A program made the position numbers and the translations under genes. DNA of 64,000 bases, taken from assembly GCF_004365915.1 (NCBI RefSeq), contig NZ_SODI01000001.1, positions 2,356,001-2,420,000 of the forward strand, read 5' to 3'. A model generated the notes under the pieces. It did not search any database, was not told the DNA's origin, and saw only the letters and a list, made by a program, of their open reading frames with translations. Source of the DNA: Cryobacterium psychrophilum (GTDB lineage: Bacteria > Actinomycetota > Actinomycetes > Actinomycetales > Microbacteriaceae). Shown piece by piece: positions 56,948-64,000 of this stretch (position 1 is the first letter of the stretch; each line of letters starts with the position of its first letter).

Positions 56948-58426
56948 TTAGAAGGGGGTGTCGGTGGCGTAGGTGAGGGGTTGGGCCCAGTGGTCGATTC
57001 GGGGTTTTTTGACCGGGGGTGGGGTGAGGTCTGGGGGTAGGAGTGGTGGCCGGATTCTGCTGGCGGGGTGGGTGGCGTAGTGTTTGCCGGCGGGGCTGGT
57101 CCAGGTGAGGGTTCCCTGGTCGTTTTGGCTCACGTCCCAGCCGGTTTCGTGCTTGAGTTTGTGCGATCGGCCGCAGAGCGCGGCGAGGTTGCTGAAGGTG
57201 GTTTCACCGCCGAACTGCCATGCCGTGGTGTGGTCCATGTCGCAGTGCCGGGCTCTTCTGTTGCAGCCGACGAAACGGCAGGTCTCGTCGCGCACCTCCA
57301 GGTAGCGACGGAGGGCTTTGGGCACCCGGTAGGTGTCGCGGCCGAAGGAGAGCATCGCGCCGGTCTCGGGGTGGATGAGGATGCGGTGAAACCCGGTGGC
57401 AGTGCCGGCGAGTCGGCGTGCGGTCTCGGGGTCGATCGGCCCGAATCCTTCGAGCATGGCGGGTTCGTCGCCTTTGCCCATCAGGGTGAGGATGGGGATG
57501 GTGACGTACACGTTGCCGACGACGCCGGCGCCGAGCCCGGTTTCGGTGACGCCCTTCAGCAGCAGGTCGACGGCCACGTCGCAGCGCAGCTGCGGCAGGG
57601 TGCGCTCCTCACCGGTGACGCGGAGGCTGCGCGCCATCGCTTCGACCCGGTCGTTGATGGCGCTGGCATCATCGTTGGTCAGGGTCATTTCGAGGTACGC
57701 CATGCCGTCACGGGCCGGATGCACCCCGAAACAGCGGTCTTTGACGGCGGTGGTGTGCCGGGCCCGGCTTGTCTCCGGGTGGGAGAGTTCCCGCAGGGTG
57801 ATGGCCTTCTTCTTCAGTTGCGGCACCGTGAGGGTCTCGGCGTCGGTGAGCACCTCCGTCTCGTAAGTGTCCATCGCTGAGTCGGGCAACGCTAGGGCGT
57901 TGTCGATGATGACCTGCGCGTGCCGGTAACTGATGTCCCCGTCCAGCAGCGCCCGGTGTGTGCGCGGCAGGTTGTACTGGAGCAGCTCACTCTCGGTGAG
58001 CAGGTTCCGCGCGGATCCCTCGGGAAGCTTCAGCAGTGCGGCGAGCTCGGCGATGAATCCTTCGTGTGCGGCCGTCGCATCGGACCACTGAAACTCGGTG
58101 AGGTCGTGCGACCCGTTGGGCCGCCCGGACTGCGCGGTGCTCGTTGTCCACCGGTGCGCGTCCGCGATGACGACCGCGCGGGCGGCGTGAGCCATGTTGA
58201 TCAGCCGGTCGAACGCGGTAATACTGTCGAGTAGTACGGCCTGGGCGTTGTCGATCACCCGGCGAATGCGCGCAACGTCAGACGGACGAACGTCACCGTT
58301 CGTAATGGCCAGCATTGGCTTCACCGGGGTCGTCAGGGGTGTCGGGTCGGGTGCAGTTGCGGGTGTGTCGGGCGGGACGGGGCCCGCGGCATCCTCTTCT
58401 GGAGGCACTTCTTCGTTGTTCTCCAT
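56948..58426 (-). CDS. DUF222 and HNH-endonuclease domain protein
   Basis: 492-aa protein of the large 13E12-like actinobacterial family. Residues ~1-45 are Pro/Thr-rich and disordered-looking. DUF222 fills ~50-330. The C-terminal HNH motif is CDMDHTTAWQFGGET near 400, with the metal His pair and downstream LAALCGRSHKLKH, plus Cys residues (CRFVGCNRRARHC). These genes occur in many copies per genome and are repeat-like; nuclease function is plausible but not shown. ATG 58426 is chosen; a TTG four codons upstream is possible. A single gene, convergent with uxuB. Confidence 0.87.
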   Translation of the reverse strand: MENNEEVPPEEDAAGPVPPDTPATAPDPTPLTTPVKPMLAITNGDVRPSDVARIRRVIDNAQAVLLDSITAFDRLINMAHAARAVVIADAHRWTTSTAQSGRPNGSHDLTEFQWSDATAAHEGFIAELAALLKLPEGSARNLLTESELLQYNLPRTHRALLDGDISYRHAQVIIDNALALPDSAMDTYETEVLTDAETLTVPQLKKKAITLRELSHPETSRARHTTAVKDRCFGVHPARDGMAYLEMTLTNDDASAINDRVEAMARSLRVTGEERTLPQLRCDVAVDLLLKGVTETGLGAGVVGNVYVTIPILTLMGKGDEPAMLEGFGPIDPETARRLAGTATGFHRILIHPETGAMLSFGRDTYRVPKALRRYLEVRDETCRFVGCNRRARHCDMDHTTAWQFGGETTFSNLAALCGRSHKLKHETGWDVSQNDQGTLTWTSPAGKHYATHPASRIRPPLLPPDLTPPPVKKPRIDHWAQPLTYATDTPF

Positions 58427-58595
58427 AACCCAATTCAAGCAGACACCACCGACATTCCTGATTCCTGCTCAGGTTCCGATTCCACCAGCAGCGTGGGCGT
58501 GAGCGAGGTCGTCTGCGCGCGGGCGGCTAGGCTTGCATGTGCCCTACGGCGCCGGGGCGCTGGCGGCTGGGGCCGAACTGTGAGGAACAACACCT

Positions 58596-59366
58596 ATGAC
58601 TGCACTGCCCCGCCTGGTGGCCTTTGATCTCGACGACACCCTCGCTGCGTCGAAGTCCCCGCTCGACCCGCGCATGGCCGCCCTCTTGGTGCGCCTGCTC
58701 GACGTGGCCGTGGTGTGCGTCATCTCCGGCGGTAACTTCTCGCAGTTCAGAATGCAGCTCGTTGACAACCTCGAGAACGTCTCCGATGAGGCGCTCACCG
58801 GCCTGCATCTGCTGCCCACGTGCGGCACGCAGTACTACCGTCATTCCAAGGGCGACTGGACCCAGGTGTACGCGGAGAACCTCAGTGACGACGAGAAGTC
58901 CCGGGCACTCGCCGCCGTGGAGGCCGCAGCGCGCGAGCTCGGCTACTGGGAGTCCGACACCTGGGGTCCGATTCTCGAAGACCGCGGCTCACAGATCACC
59001 TTCTCGGCGCTCGGGCAGTCCGCCCCGGTAGCCAGGAAGGTGCAGTGGGATCCGACCGGGGAGAAGAAGAATTCCCTGCGTGAGAAGGTTCAGGCCCTGC
59101 TGCCCGACCTCGAAGTGCGGTCGGGAGGATCGACATCCGTGGATATCACCCGCCGCGGCATCGACAAGGCCTACGGTATGAAGCGCCTCGCGGTACTGAC
59201 CGGCGTGCCGCTCTCGGACATGCTGTTCATTGGTGACCGCCTCGATGAGAACGGCAATGACTACCCCGTGAAGGTTCTCGGTGTCGAGTGCGTGGCTGTT
59301 GAAGGTTGGGAAGACACTGCGGCCTACCTCGAGACGCTCATTCCCACGCTCGCCGCGGGGGCCTAG
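58596..59366 (+). CDS. HAD-superfamily phosphatase (IIB type)
   Basis: 256-aa hydrolase. HAD motif I FDLDDTLAASK is near residues 9-19 (nucleophile Asp), motif II VISGGNF near 44, motif III Lys around 190 (RGIDKAYGMKRL), and motif IV MLFIGDRLDENGND near 210. The cap resembles the phosphomannomutase/sucrose-phosphatase subgroup, so a sugar phosphate is the likely substrate. AGGAA lies ten bases before ATG 58596. A single gene. Confidence 0.88.
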   Translation: MTALPRLVAFDLDDTLAASKSPLDPRMAALLVRLLDVAVVCVISGGNFSQFRMQLVDNLENVSDEALTGLHLLPTCGTQYYRHSKGDWTQVYAENLSDDEKSRALAAVEAAARELGYWESDTWGPILEDRGSQITFSALGQSAPVARKVQWDPTGEKKNSLREKVQALLPDLEVRSGGSTSVDITRRGIDKAYGMKRLAVLTGVPLSDMLFIGDRLDENGNDYPVKVLGVECVAVEGWEDTAAYLETLIPTLAAGA

Positions 59367-59380
59367 ACCTTAGCGGGCTG

Positions 59381-59539
59381 TTAGAGAACGGTGCTGGCGT
59401 GCCATTCGGCACGGTGATCACGGCAGCAGAATCGTAGCGCGCCATAACGCGCAACCGGTGCGTGGGTCTTGACGCCGCACAGGGCGCACTGGCGTCGGTT
59501 CCGCAGCTTTCGCAGTAAACGACGTAAGGAATCCAGCAC
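59381..59539 (-). CDS. 52-aa zinc-finger-like small protein
   Basis: A short gene easily missed because of its size. The product begins VLDSLRRLLRKLRNRRQ (basic helix), then CALCG, about 16 residues later FCCRDH and RAEWHAS. The Cys-x2-Cys and Cys-Cys-x2-His pairs make a plausible single zinc-binding knuckle. GTG 59539 lies seven bases after TAGAGT (minus strand) with no ribosome-binding site, the same leaderless layout as larger genes here. A longer reading frame on the same strand lacks such organisation. Function unknown; nucleic-acid binding is a guess from the basic helix. Confidence 0.7.
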   Translation of the reverse strand: MLDSLRRLLRKLRNRRQCALCGVKTHAPVARYGALRFCCRDHRAEWHASTVL

Positions 59540-59576
59540 AACCCCCACTCTAGGGGCCTTGTCGCGCAGCGCTGAT

Positions 59577-60068
59577 CTAGGGGGTATATGACCTATGCGC
59601 AGTGGGGGGCCGTGGGCCCGCTACGGGTAATACATGCACGAGACCGAGCACAACGAGTGCCCCTACCGTGCCGATCACGGCCCCGGAGGTATTGGCGATC
59701 ACGTCGTTCACGGTGGCAAATCGGCCGGGCAGAAAGATCAGCTGCCCGAATTCAATAAAGAAGCTAGCGACAAAGCCCGCGGAAATGGCGAGCCACCAAC
59801 GCCGCGCCCCGAGCAGGATCACGCCGAGCAGGCCCACCGGTACGAAGAGAGCGATATTGGCCGCGAACTCCACGAAATTGTAAGTCAGCCAGTCGGGAGC
59901 TCCATGGCGCTGAAGCGAGGCGAGTATCGAGATTAGGGGGCCATGAGCGCCGCGATCCACGGGAGTGGGCCAGAAGGCGATGAGGGCGAGTGCCGCGAGA
60001 TAGGCAACGCTCAGCACGATCGCGAGGCGGTGCAGGGAAGCATGACGCCGCAAACGTGCGTCGTTCAT
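59577..60068 (-). CDS. VanZ-family membrane protein
   Basis: 163-aa protein with four to five membrane segments. The VanZ pattern is clear: LIAFWPTPVDRG near residue 30, NFVEFAANIALFVPVGLLG near 63-80, FFIEFGQLIFLPGRFATVNDVIANTSGAVIG near 105-135, with the conserved Glu and Asp residues. The family includes a low-level teicoplanin-resistance protein; most members are of unknown role. ATG 60068 has GGAGG seven bases upstream, so I reject the in-frame ATG further up. Confidence 0.9.
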   Translation of the reverse strand: MNDARLRRHASLHRLAIVLSVAYLAALALIAFWPTPVDRGAHGPLISILASLQRHGAPDWLTYNFVEFAANIALFVPVGLLGVILLGARRWWLAISAGFVASFFIEFGQLIFLPGRFATVNDVIANTSGAVIGTVGALVVLGLVHVLPVAGPRPPTAHRSYTP

Positions 60069-60225
60069 GCTCACACCTCCACTTCTGGGCAGTGGGTGCA
60101 TGGCAAAAAGGCACAACCCGGCCGCTCACCATTGATCTCATAATGATAGACACTCCGGAAAGCTCCGGCGTCAGAGAGTCGAGCAGCCTGCGAGTTGGTC
60201 GGGAAAAAGGAGCGGCTGTCGCAAT

Positions 60226-61725
60226 CTAGAAGGCCGCTGCGACGCGCTTCGGGAGAGCGAAGACCAGCACGAGGGCAATCACGCTGAAGGCTGCGCTGAC
60301 GGCCATGGCGTTCGTGGCGCTTGCCGTGAAGGCCGTTGCGAGGGCATCGGGACCAGGCCCGCTCACGGTGAGGGTGCCGAACAAGACGCTCCCGATCACC
60401 GCGATGCCGATTGCGCTGCCCACGCGCTGCATCACGCCGACGACGGCACTGGCCGCGCCGGCCTCTGTGCGATGCACGGTCGCCACGATGAACTGCACGT
60501 TCGGTGCGATGAAGCATCCGCTGCCGAGCCCCGCGATGAGCAGCGGCGCGAGCAGGTGCCAGTTGGTGAGGTCGCCCACCGGGGTGACCAGCAGAACGAG
60601 CCAGATCCAGATGAGGCCCACGGTGACGAGCGCCACCCCGATCACGAGAATGGTACGGCCGAGAAGCTCAGCGAGTCGATGGCTCTGTGACGCCCCAATG
60701 ATGCTGCCGATGGCGAACGGAATGGACACGATCCCCGACTCGAGCGCGGTGTGGCCGAGGCCGGCCTGCCACAGGATCGAAATGGTGAAGAAGATACTGG
60801 TGAACGCGGCGAAGTACACGAGCGCGAGGATGACACCTCCGGTGAAGGCCGGGTGGCTGAACAGGCGCGGCGGAACAATCGGGCTGAGTCCGCGCCGCGC
60901 GTACGCGACCTCCCACACGGCGAACAGCACAATGAGCACCACGGCGCTGGCGAGCGAGACGAAGGTCCACCACGGCCAGCTCTGGTCCTCACCCTCGATA
61001 AGCGGTACCAGCAGGGCGACGAGGCCCGCGGAGACGAGCAGCAGGCCCACCCAGTCGAGGGCGACGCGGGCGGGTGCTGCGGCGCCGGGTGTGCCGCCAC
61101 CGGCAACGGATGCCTCGGCGCGCGAGGGCAGCAACCGGGCAGCGGCGATCAGCGCCACGACACCGATGGGGAGGTTCACCCAGAATACGAGTCGCCAGCC
61201 GTTTTCGTCGCCGAAGGCCTGGATGATGAGCCCGCCCACGATCGGTCCGAGGGCGGTGGACACACCGATGACCGAGCCCAGGATCGCGAACGCCTTGCCG
61301 CGAGCCCGCGGCGGGAACATCAACTGGATGACCGCGGTGACCGCGGGGACGAAGATTCCGCCGGCGAGGCCCTGGACCACGCGGGCAACGATGAGCTGCA
61401 GGTCATTCTGCGCGAGACCGCACGCCAGGCTCGCCGCCGTGAAGAGCGCGAGTCCGGTGAAGAACACCCACTTGTGCCCGATCCGGTCGCCGATGCGACC
61501 GGCCGGGATGAGCGCGAGTCCGAAAGCCAGGGCGTAGCCGGAGATGATCCAGGAGAGTGTTGCTTCGGAGGCGTCGAGGCTCGTTCGAATTGTGGGGAGC
61601 GCCACGTTGACGATGGTGGTGTCGAGCAGCGCCATGAACATTCCGGCGAGGAGCACGATGAGCGCTTGCCATGCCCGGCGAGAGATGACCGGGGCGGAGC
61701 GGAGCTGAGGGTCAGTTTTCGACAT
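60226..61725 (-). CDS. EmrB/QacA-type MFS drug exporter (14 TM)
   Basis: 499-aa proton-driven multidrug exporter of the DHA2 family. Family motifs: LDTTIVNVALPTI in segment 1 (near residues 34-46), GRIGDRIGHKWVF in the loop after segment 2, and GPIVGGLIIQ in segment 5. About 14 membrane segments in total. ATG 61725 opens MSKTDPQL. The frame continues upstream into the tRNA-Pro, which cannot be coding. A terminator and tRNA-Pro lie upstream on the same strand. Confidence 0.92.
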   Translation of the reverse strand: MSKTDPQLRSAPVISRRAWQALIVLLAGMFMALLDTTIVNVALPTIRTSLDASEATLSWIISGYALAFGLALIPAGRIGDRIGHKWVFFTGLALFTAASLACGLAQNDLQLIVARVVQGLAGGIFVPAVTAVIQLMFPPRARGKAFAILGSVIGVSTALGPIVGGLIIQAFGDENGWRLVFWVNLPIGVVALIAAARLLPSRAEASVAGGGTPGAAAPARVALDWVGLLLVSAGLVALLVPLIEGEDQSWPWWTFVSLASAVVLIVLFAVWEVAYARRGLSPIVPPRLFSHPAFTGGVILALVYFAAFTSIFFTISILWQAGLGHTALESGIVSIPFAIGSIIGASQSHRLAELLGRTILVIGVALVTVGLIWIWLVLLVTPVGDLTNWHLLAPLLIAGLGSGCFIAPNVQFIVATVHRTEAGAASAVVGVMQRVGSAIGIAVIGSVLFGTLTVSGPGPDALATAFTASATNAMAVSAAFSVIALVLVFALPKRVAAAF

Positions 61726-61776
61726 TCGCGTCGGTCCATTCGCCAGAGGATGAGTATCACTTGGGGAAACAATAAA

Positions 61777-61800
61777 ACCCCCACTCCGAAGAGTGGGGGT
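61777..61800 (-). terminator. Rho-independent terminator of tRNA-Pro
   Basis: 10-bp hairpin ACCCCCACTC with a CGAA loop. On the minus strand it is followed by TTTTATTG. It lies 13 bases past the tRNA 3' end. Confidence 0.9.
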
Positions 61801-61813
61801 GTTATCCCTACAG

Positions 61814-61887
61814 TCGGGGTAACAGGATTTGAACCTGCGACCTCGTCGTCCCGAACGACGCGCGCTACCAAGCTGCGCCATACCCCG
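61814..61887 (-). tRNA. tRNA-Pro (CGG)
   Basis: Minus strand. The acceptor CGGGGTA pairs with TACCCCG, the anticodon loop TTCGGGA gives anticodon CGG, and the T-loop is GGTTCAAATCC. Discriminator A is at 61814; CCA is not encoded. It decodes CCG proline codons. Confidence 0.95.
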
Positions 61888-61977
61888 ATGGCCCGTGGGC
61901 CTCACTCAGTATAGGTCCTGTTGGGCCCGTCTGGCTAACCGAACGATGGCGGGCGTTTCCCCGAGTGGAGCAGCGGA

Positions 61978-63042
61978 TCAGGCCGCAGTCAGTGTGAGCA
62001 GGGTCGCTTCCGGACGGCAGGCGAAACGCACCGGAGCGTAGATCGAGGTACCGAGGCCGGCAGACACGTTCAGGAAAGCCGTGCGGAGCCCCAGATTCCA
62101 CAGGCTGAGTCCCTTCACCTGACGTCTGGGAATATCGCAATTGGTCACGAGCGCACCGAACCCGGGAACGCACACCTGGCCGCCGTGCGTGTGCCCGGCA
62201 AGGATGAGCTGGGCACCGTGGTTGACGAGAGAGTTCAAGACGCGCTGGTAGGGCGCATGCGCCACCCCGATCGTCACCGTCGGGCGAGGTTCGGCCGCCG
62301 TCTCCGGGTCGGGCCAGTGCTCATCGGCCAGGGGATCGTTCGCACGCATGTCATCGATCGCACGCGTGATCAGGTCGAGACGATCGCGCCCGATGTGCGG
62401 GTCGTCCACGCCGAAGAACTCCACGTGCGTGCCGTTGAGATCACGCGCTTCCGCGGCGTTGTTGATATCGGTCCAGCCGAGGTCAGCGAAGACACCGCGC
62501 AGCTTGTCCGTGTCGAGGCCGTCGCTCGGGCCGCCGTTGTCCCGCCGCTTCGATGGGCCACTGAAATAGCGAAATGGGTTCTTCGGCTGCGGCCCGATGT
62601 AGTCATTTGAGCCGTTCACGAACACGCCGGGCACGCCCTTGAACGGCGCGAGGGCAAACGCAACGCCGTCGATCCCGTCTGCGTGACCGAGGTTGTCGCC
62701 CGTGTTCACCACGAGATCGGGCTTCAGCACCGCGAGAGTGCGAATCCACTCCTGCTTGTCCCGCTGCCACGGGGCCATATGCAGGTCGGAGATGTGCAGC
62801 ACCCGAATCGGCGCCGCCCCGGGCGCGAGCACGGGCACGGTTGCTTCACGCAGGGTGAAGCGCCGGCGCTCAACGAGCGCGCCCCAGGCGAAGGCCGCGA
62901 GTCCGGTCGCCGCGACGAGAACGGATGCCGCGGCCACGACGCGCCCGCCGCCGCCCGTGCGAGAGGGGGTCGCCCGTGCCACGTGCACGGCGTCCTGCAG
63001 CTTCAGGAGGTCAAGGATGTCCGCCGAGCTCACCCGGGTCAT
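61978..63042 (-). CDS. membrane-anchored metallophosphoesterase
   Basis: 354-aa calcineurin-like phosphoesterase. The N-terminus is cytoplasmic, with one membrane segment near residues 33-55, then a catalytic domain with all metal motifs: HISDLHMAPW (DxH near 84), VVNTGDNLGH (GD near 112), VNGSNDYIG (GNxx-type Asn-Asp near 143), and AGHTHGGQ near 283. Substrate unknown; similar proteins act on envelope lipids or nucleotides. It starts inside the stop of the upstream penicillin-binding-protein gene (ATGA), a coupling common in actinobacteria. Confidence 0.92.
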   Translation of the reverse strand: MTRVSSADILDLLKLQDAVHVARATPSRTGGGGRVVAAASVLVAATGLAAFAWGALVERRRFTLREATVPVLAPGAAPIRVLHISDLHMAPWQRDKQEWIRTLAVLKPDLVVNTGDNLGHADGIDGVAFALAPFKGVPGVFVNGSNDYIGPQPKNPFRYFSGPSKRRDNGGPSDGLDTDKLRGVFADLGWTDINNAAEARDLNGTHVEFFGVDDPHIGRDRLDLITRAIDDMRANDPLADEHWPDPETAAEPRPTVTIGVAHAPYQRVLNSLVNHGAQLILAGHTHGGQVCVPGFGALVTNCDIPRRQVKGLSLWNLGLRTAFLNVSAGLGTSIYAPVRFACRPEATLLTLTAA

Positions 63043-64000
63043 TCCTTCGCCGCCTGACCCGGGGGAGTCCCGGCAGCGGGCGGCGTCATCTTGCCCACCA
63101 CGATGGTCACGGCCGCGCCCGGCTTCGCGCCGGTTCCACCCTCCGGCGACATCGAGATGACCTTGCCGTTCTGGTTCGGGTCGGTCACGTCCTGGTCGGT
63201 TTTGGTGACCTTGAACTCATAGGGCGCGGCGGTGAGTATGGCCTTGGCTTCGGCCTCGGTCTTGCCGACCGTGTCCGGAATCACCACCCCGCTTCCGTTG
63301 CTCGAGGACACCCTGACCGTCGAACCACGGTCGGCAGTGGTGCCACCGGCTGGGTTGGTGCTCGCGACTGTTCCTTCGGGCAGTGCCGAGTCGATGGCTC
63401 CACTGTCGGTGAACTCAAAGCCGGCGGCTGTCAGCTTGGACTTGGCCTCTGACATGGACTTGCCGCGGAGGTCGGGCACCTTCACCTGAACGGCCCGCAA
63501 CACGGCGTTGGAGGCCTCCATAAATGCGTCTCCGCCGTACTTCGCGTTGGCGACCGACATGATGTCGGGCCACATGCGGTGTCGCGCGGTCGATGCGTAG
63601 CCGCTCGGGAAGCGAGTGGTGCGCTGGTTTTGGTAGGTTCCGCTCACGTTCACGACGCCGACAACCGTGGCCACGTTGCTGCTTGAGCCGCTCATCCAGG
63701 TGTCTTTCGCGGAGTCGGTGGTGCCGGTCTTGCCGATCACGGGAACGCGCGGTGATGTGGCCGCATAGGACTGCTGGGCGGTTCCACTGGTCATGACGCG
63801 CGACATGGCGTACGTCATTCCGGCAGCGACCTCGGGTTCAACCGACTGGGTGCAGACGGACTTCGGCACGGGCAGGTCGGTTCCGTCGGCGGCCACCATC
63901 GACTCGATGGCGATCGGCGTGCAGGTTGATCCGTTGTTGGCGATGCCGGCAAACGCGGTGGCCATGGTGAGCGGAGCGATCTCGTTGGTGCCGAGAACCG
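63039..64000 (-). CDS. class A penicillin-binding protein, C-terminal part (partial)
   Basis: The last ~320 residues of a bifunctional peptidoglycan synthase; the 5' part lies beyond the window. The visible part begins in the transpeptidase domain (GTNEIAPLTMATAFAGIANNG), has the KTG motif in VIGKTGTTDSAKDTW, and ends with two PASTA domains (VKVPDLRGKSMSEAKSKL... and VVIPDTVGKTEAEAKAIL...) and a Pro-rich tail. PASTA domains bind muropeptides or regulate cell-wall synthesis. It overlaps the metallophosphoesterase gene by four bases. The ATG at 63965 is internal, not the start. Confidence 0.93.
   Translation of the reverse strand, partial: VLGTNEIAPLTMATAFAGIANNGSTCTPIAIESMVAADGTDLPVPKSVCTQSVEPEVAAGMTYAMSRVMTSGTAQQSYAATSPRVPVIGKTGTTDSAKDTWMSGSSSNVATVVGVVNVSGTYQNQRTTRFPSGYASTARHRMWPDIMSVANAKYGGDAFMEASNAVLRAVQVKVPDLRGKSMSEAKSKLTAAGFEFTDSGAIDSALPEGTVASTNPAGGTTADRGSTVRVSSSNGSGVVIPDTVGKTEAEAKAILTAAPYEFKVTKTDQDVTDPNQNGKVISMSPEGGTGAKPGAAVTIVVGKMTPPAAGTPPGQAAKE

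Overview
The window is high-GC actinobacterial DNA, most likely from a member of the Microbacteriaceae (a Cryobacterium-like organism is my best guess). The reasons are the base composition, many GTG/TTG starts, a DUF7882 protein, a DUF222/HNH protein, Mqo, an aspartokinase with an internal beta-subunit start, and a sortase-E type LASTG surface protein. The genus is inference.

Layout. 0.1-4.6 kb: a MoeB/ThiF-rhodanese gene facing a molybdate-uptake operon (HTH-TOBE regulator, modABC). 4.7-5.1 kb: tRNA-Ser(GGA) with its terminator, and the SRP RNA. 5.2-11.4 kb: phosphoketolase, then overlapping pta-ackA, together turning sugar phosphates into acetate plus ATP. 11.4-18.0 kb: a family of ~77-bp palindromic repeats, a DUF559 protein, and a complete Tn552/Tn5053-like transposon (12669-17770) that has split one of these repeats. 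The transposon carries a secreted protein, a small unknown protein and a decayed TIR-domain gene. 18.0-24.6 kb: housekeeping block VOC, dnaX, recR, lysC, asd. 24.8-30.6 kb: GGDEF-EAL protein, DUF1801, mqo, radical SAM protein.

30.7-37.2 kb holds the most intriguing signalling locus: a pair of translationally coupled membrane proteins (409-residue class kinase-like protein lacking the phospho-acceptor His, plus a 441-aa partner), then tdk, then a NarL-type response regulator coupled to a 792-aa protein that looks like the same pair fused into one chain. 37.4-50.0 kb: DUF7882, CPBP protease, a dead copy of a Wzc-like kinase, MFS, butanediol dehydrogenase, LASTG surface protein, a dead sugar transferase, and an intact exopolysaccharide phospho-regulation cluster (DUF4012, Wzc-like kinase, LMW phosphatase, membrane protein, UDP-glucose dehydrogenase).

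50.1-56.8 kb: a glucuronate-to-KDG catabolic cluster (ROK protein, manD, uxaC, LacI regulator, uxuB) arranged divergently around a perfect 16-bp palindrome. 56.9-64.0 kb: DUF222/HNH protein, HAD phosphatase, an unlisted 52-aa zinc-finger protein, VanZ, 14-TM MFS exporter, tRNA-Pro(CGG), metallophosphoesterase, and the 3' part of a PASTA penicillin-binding protein running off the end. Several genes have a TANNNT hexamer 6-7 bases upstream of the start codon and no Shine-Dalgarno, which suggests leaderless transcripts.
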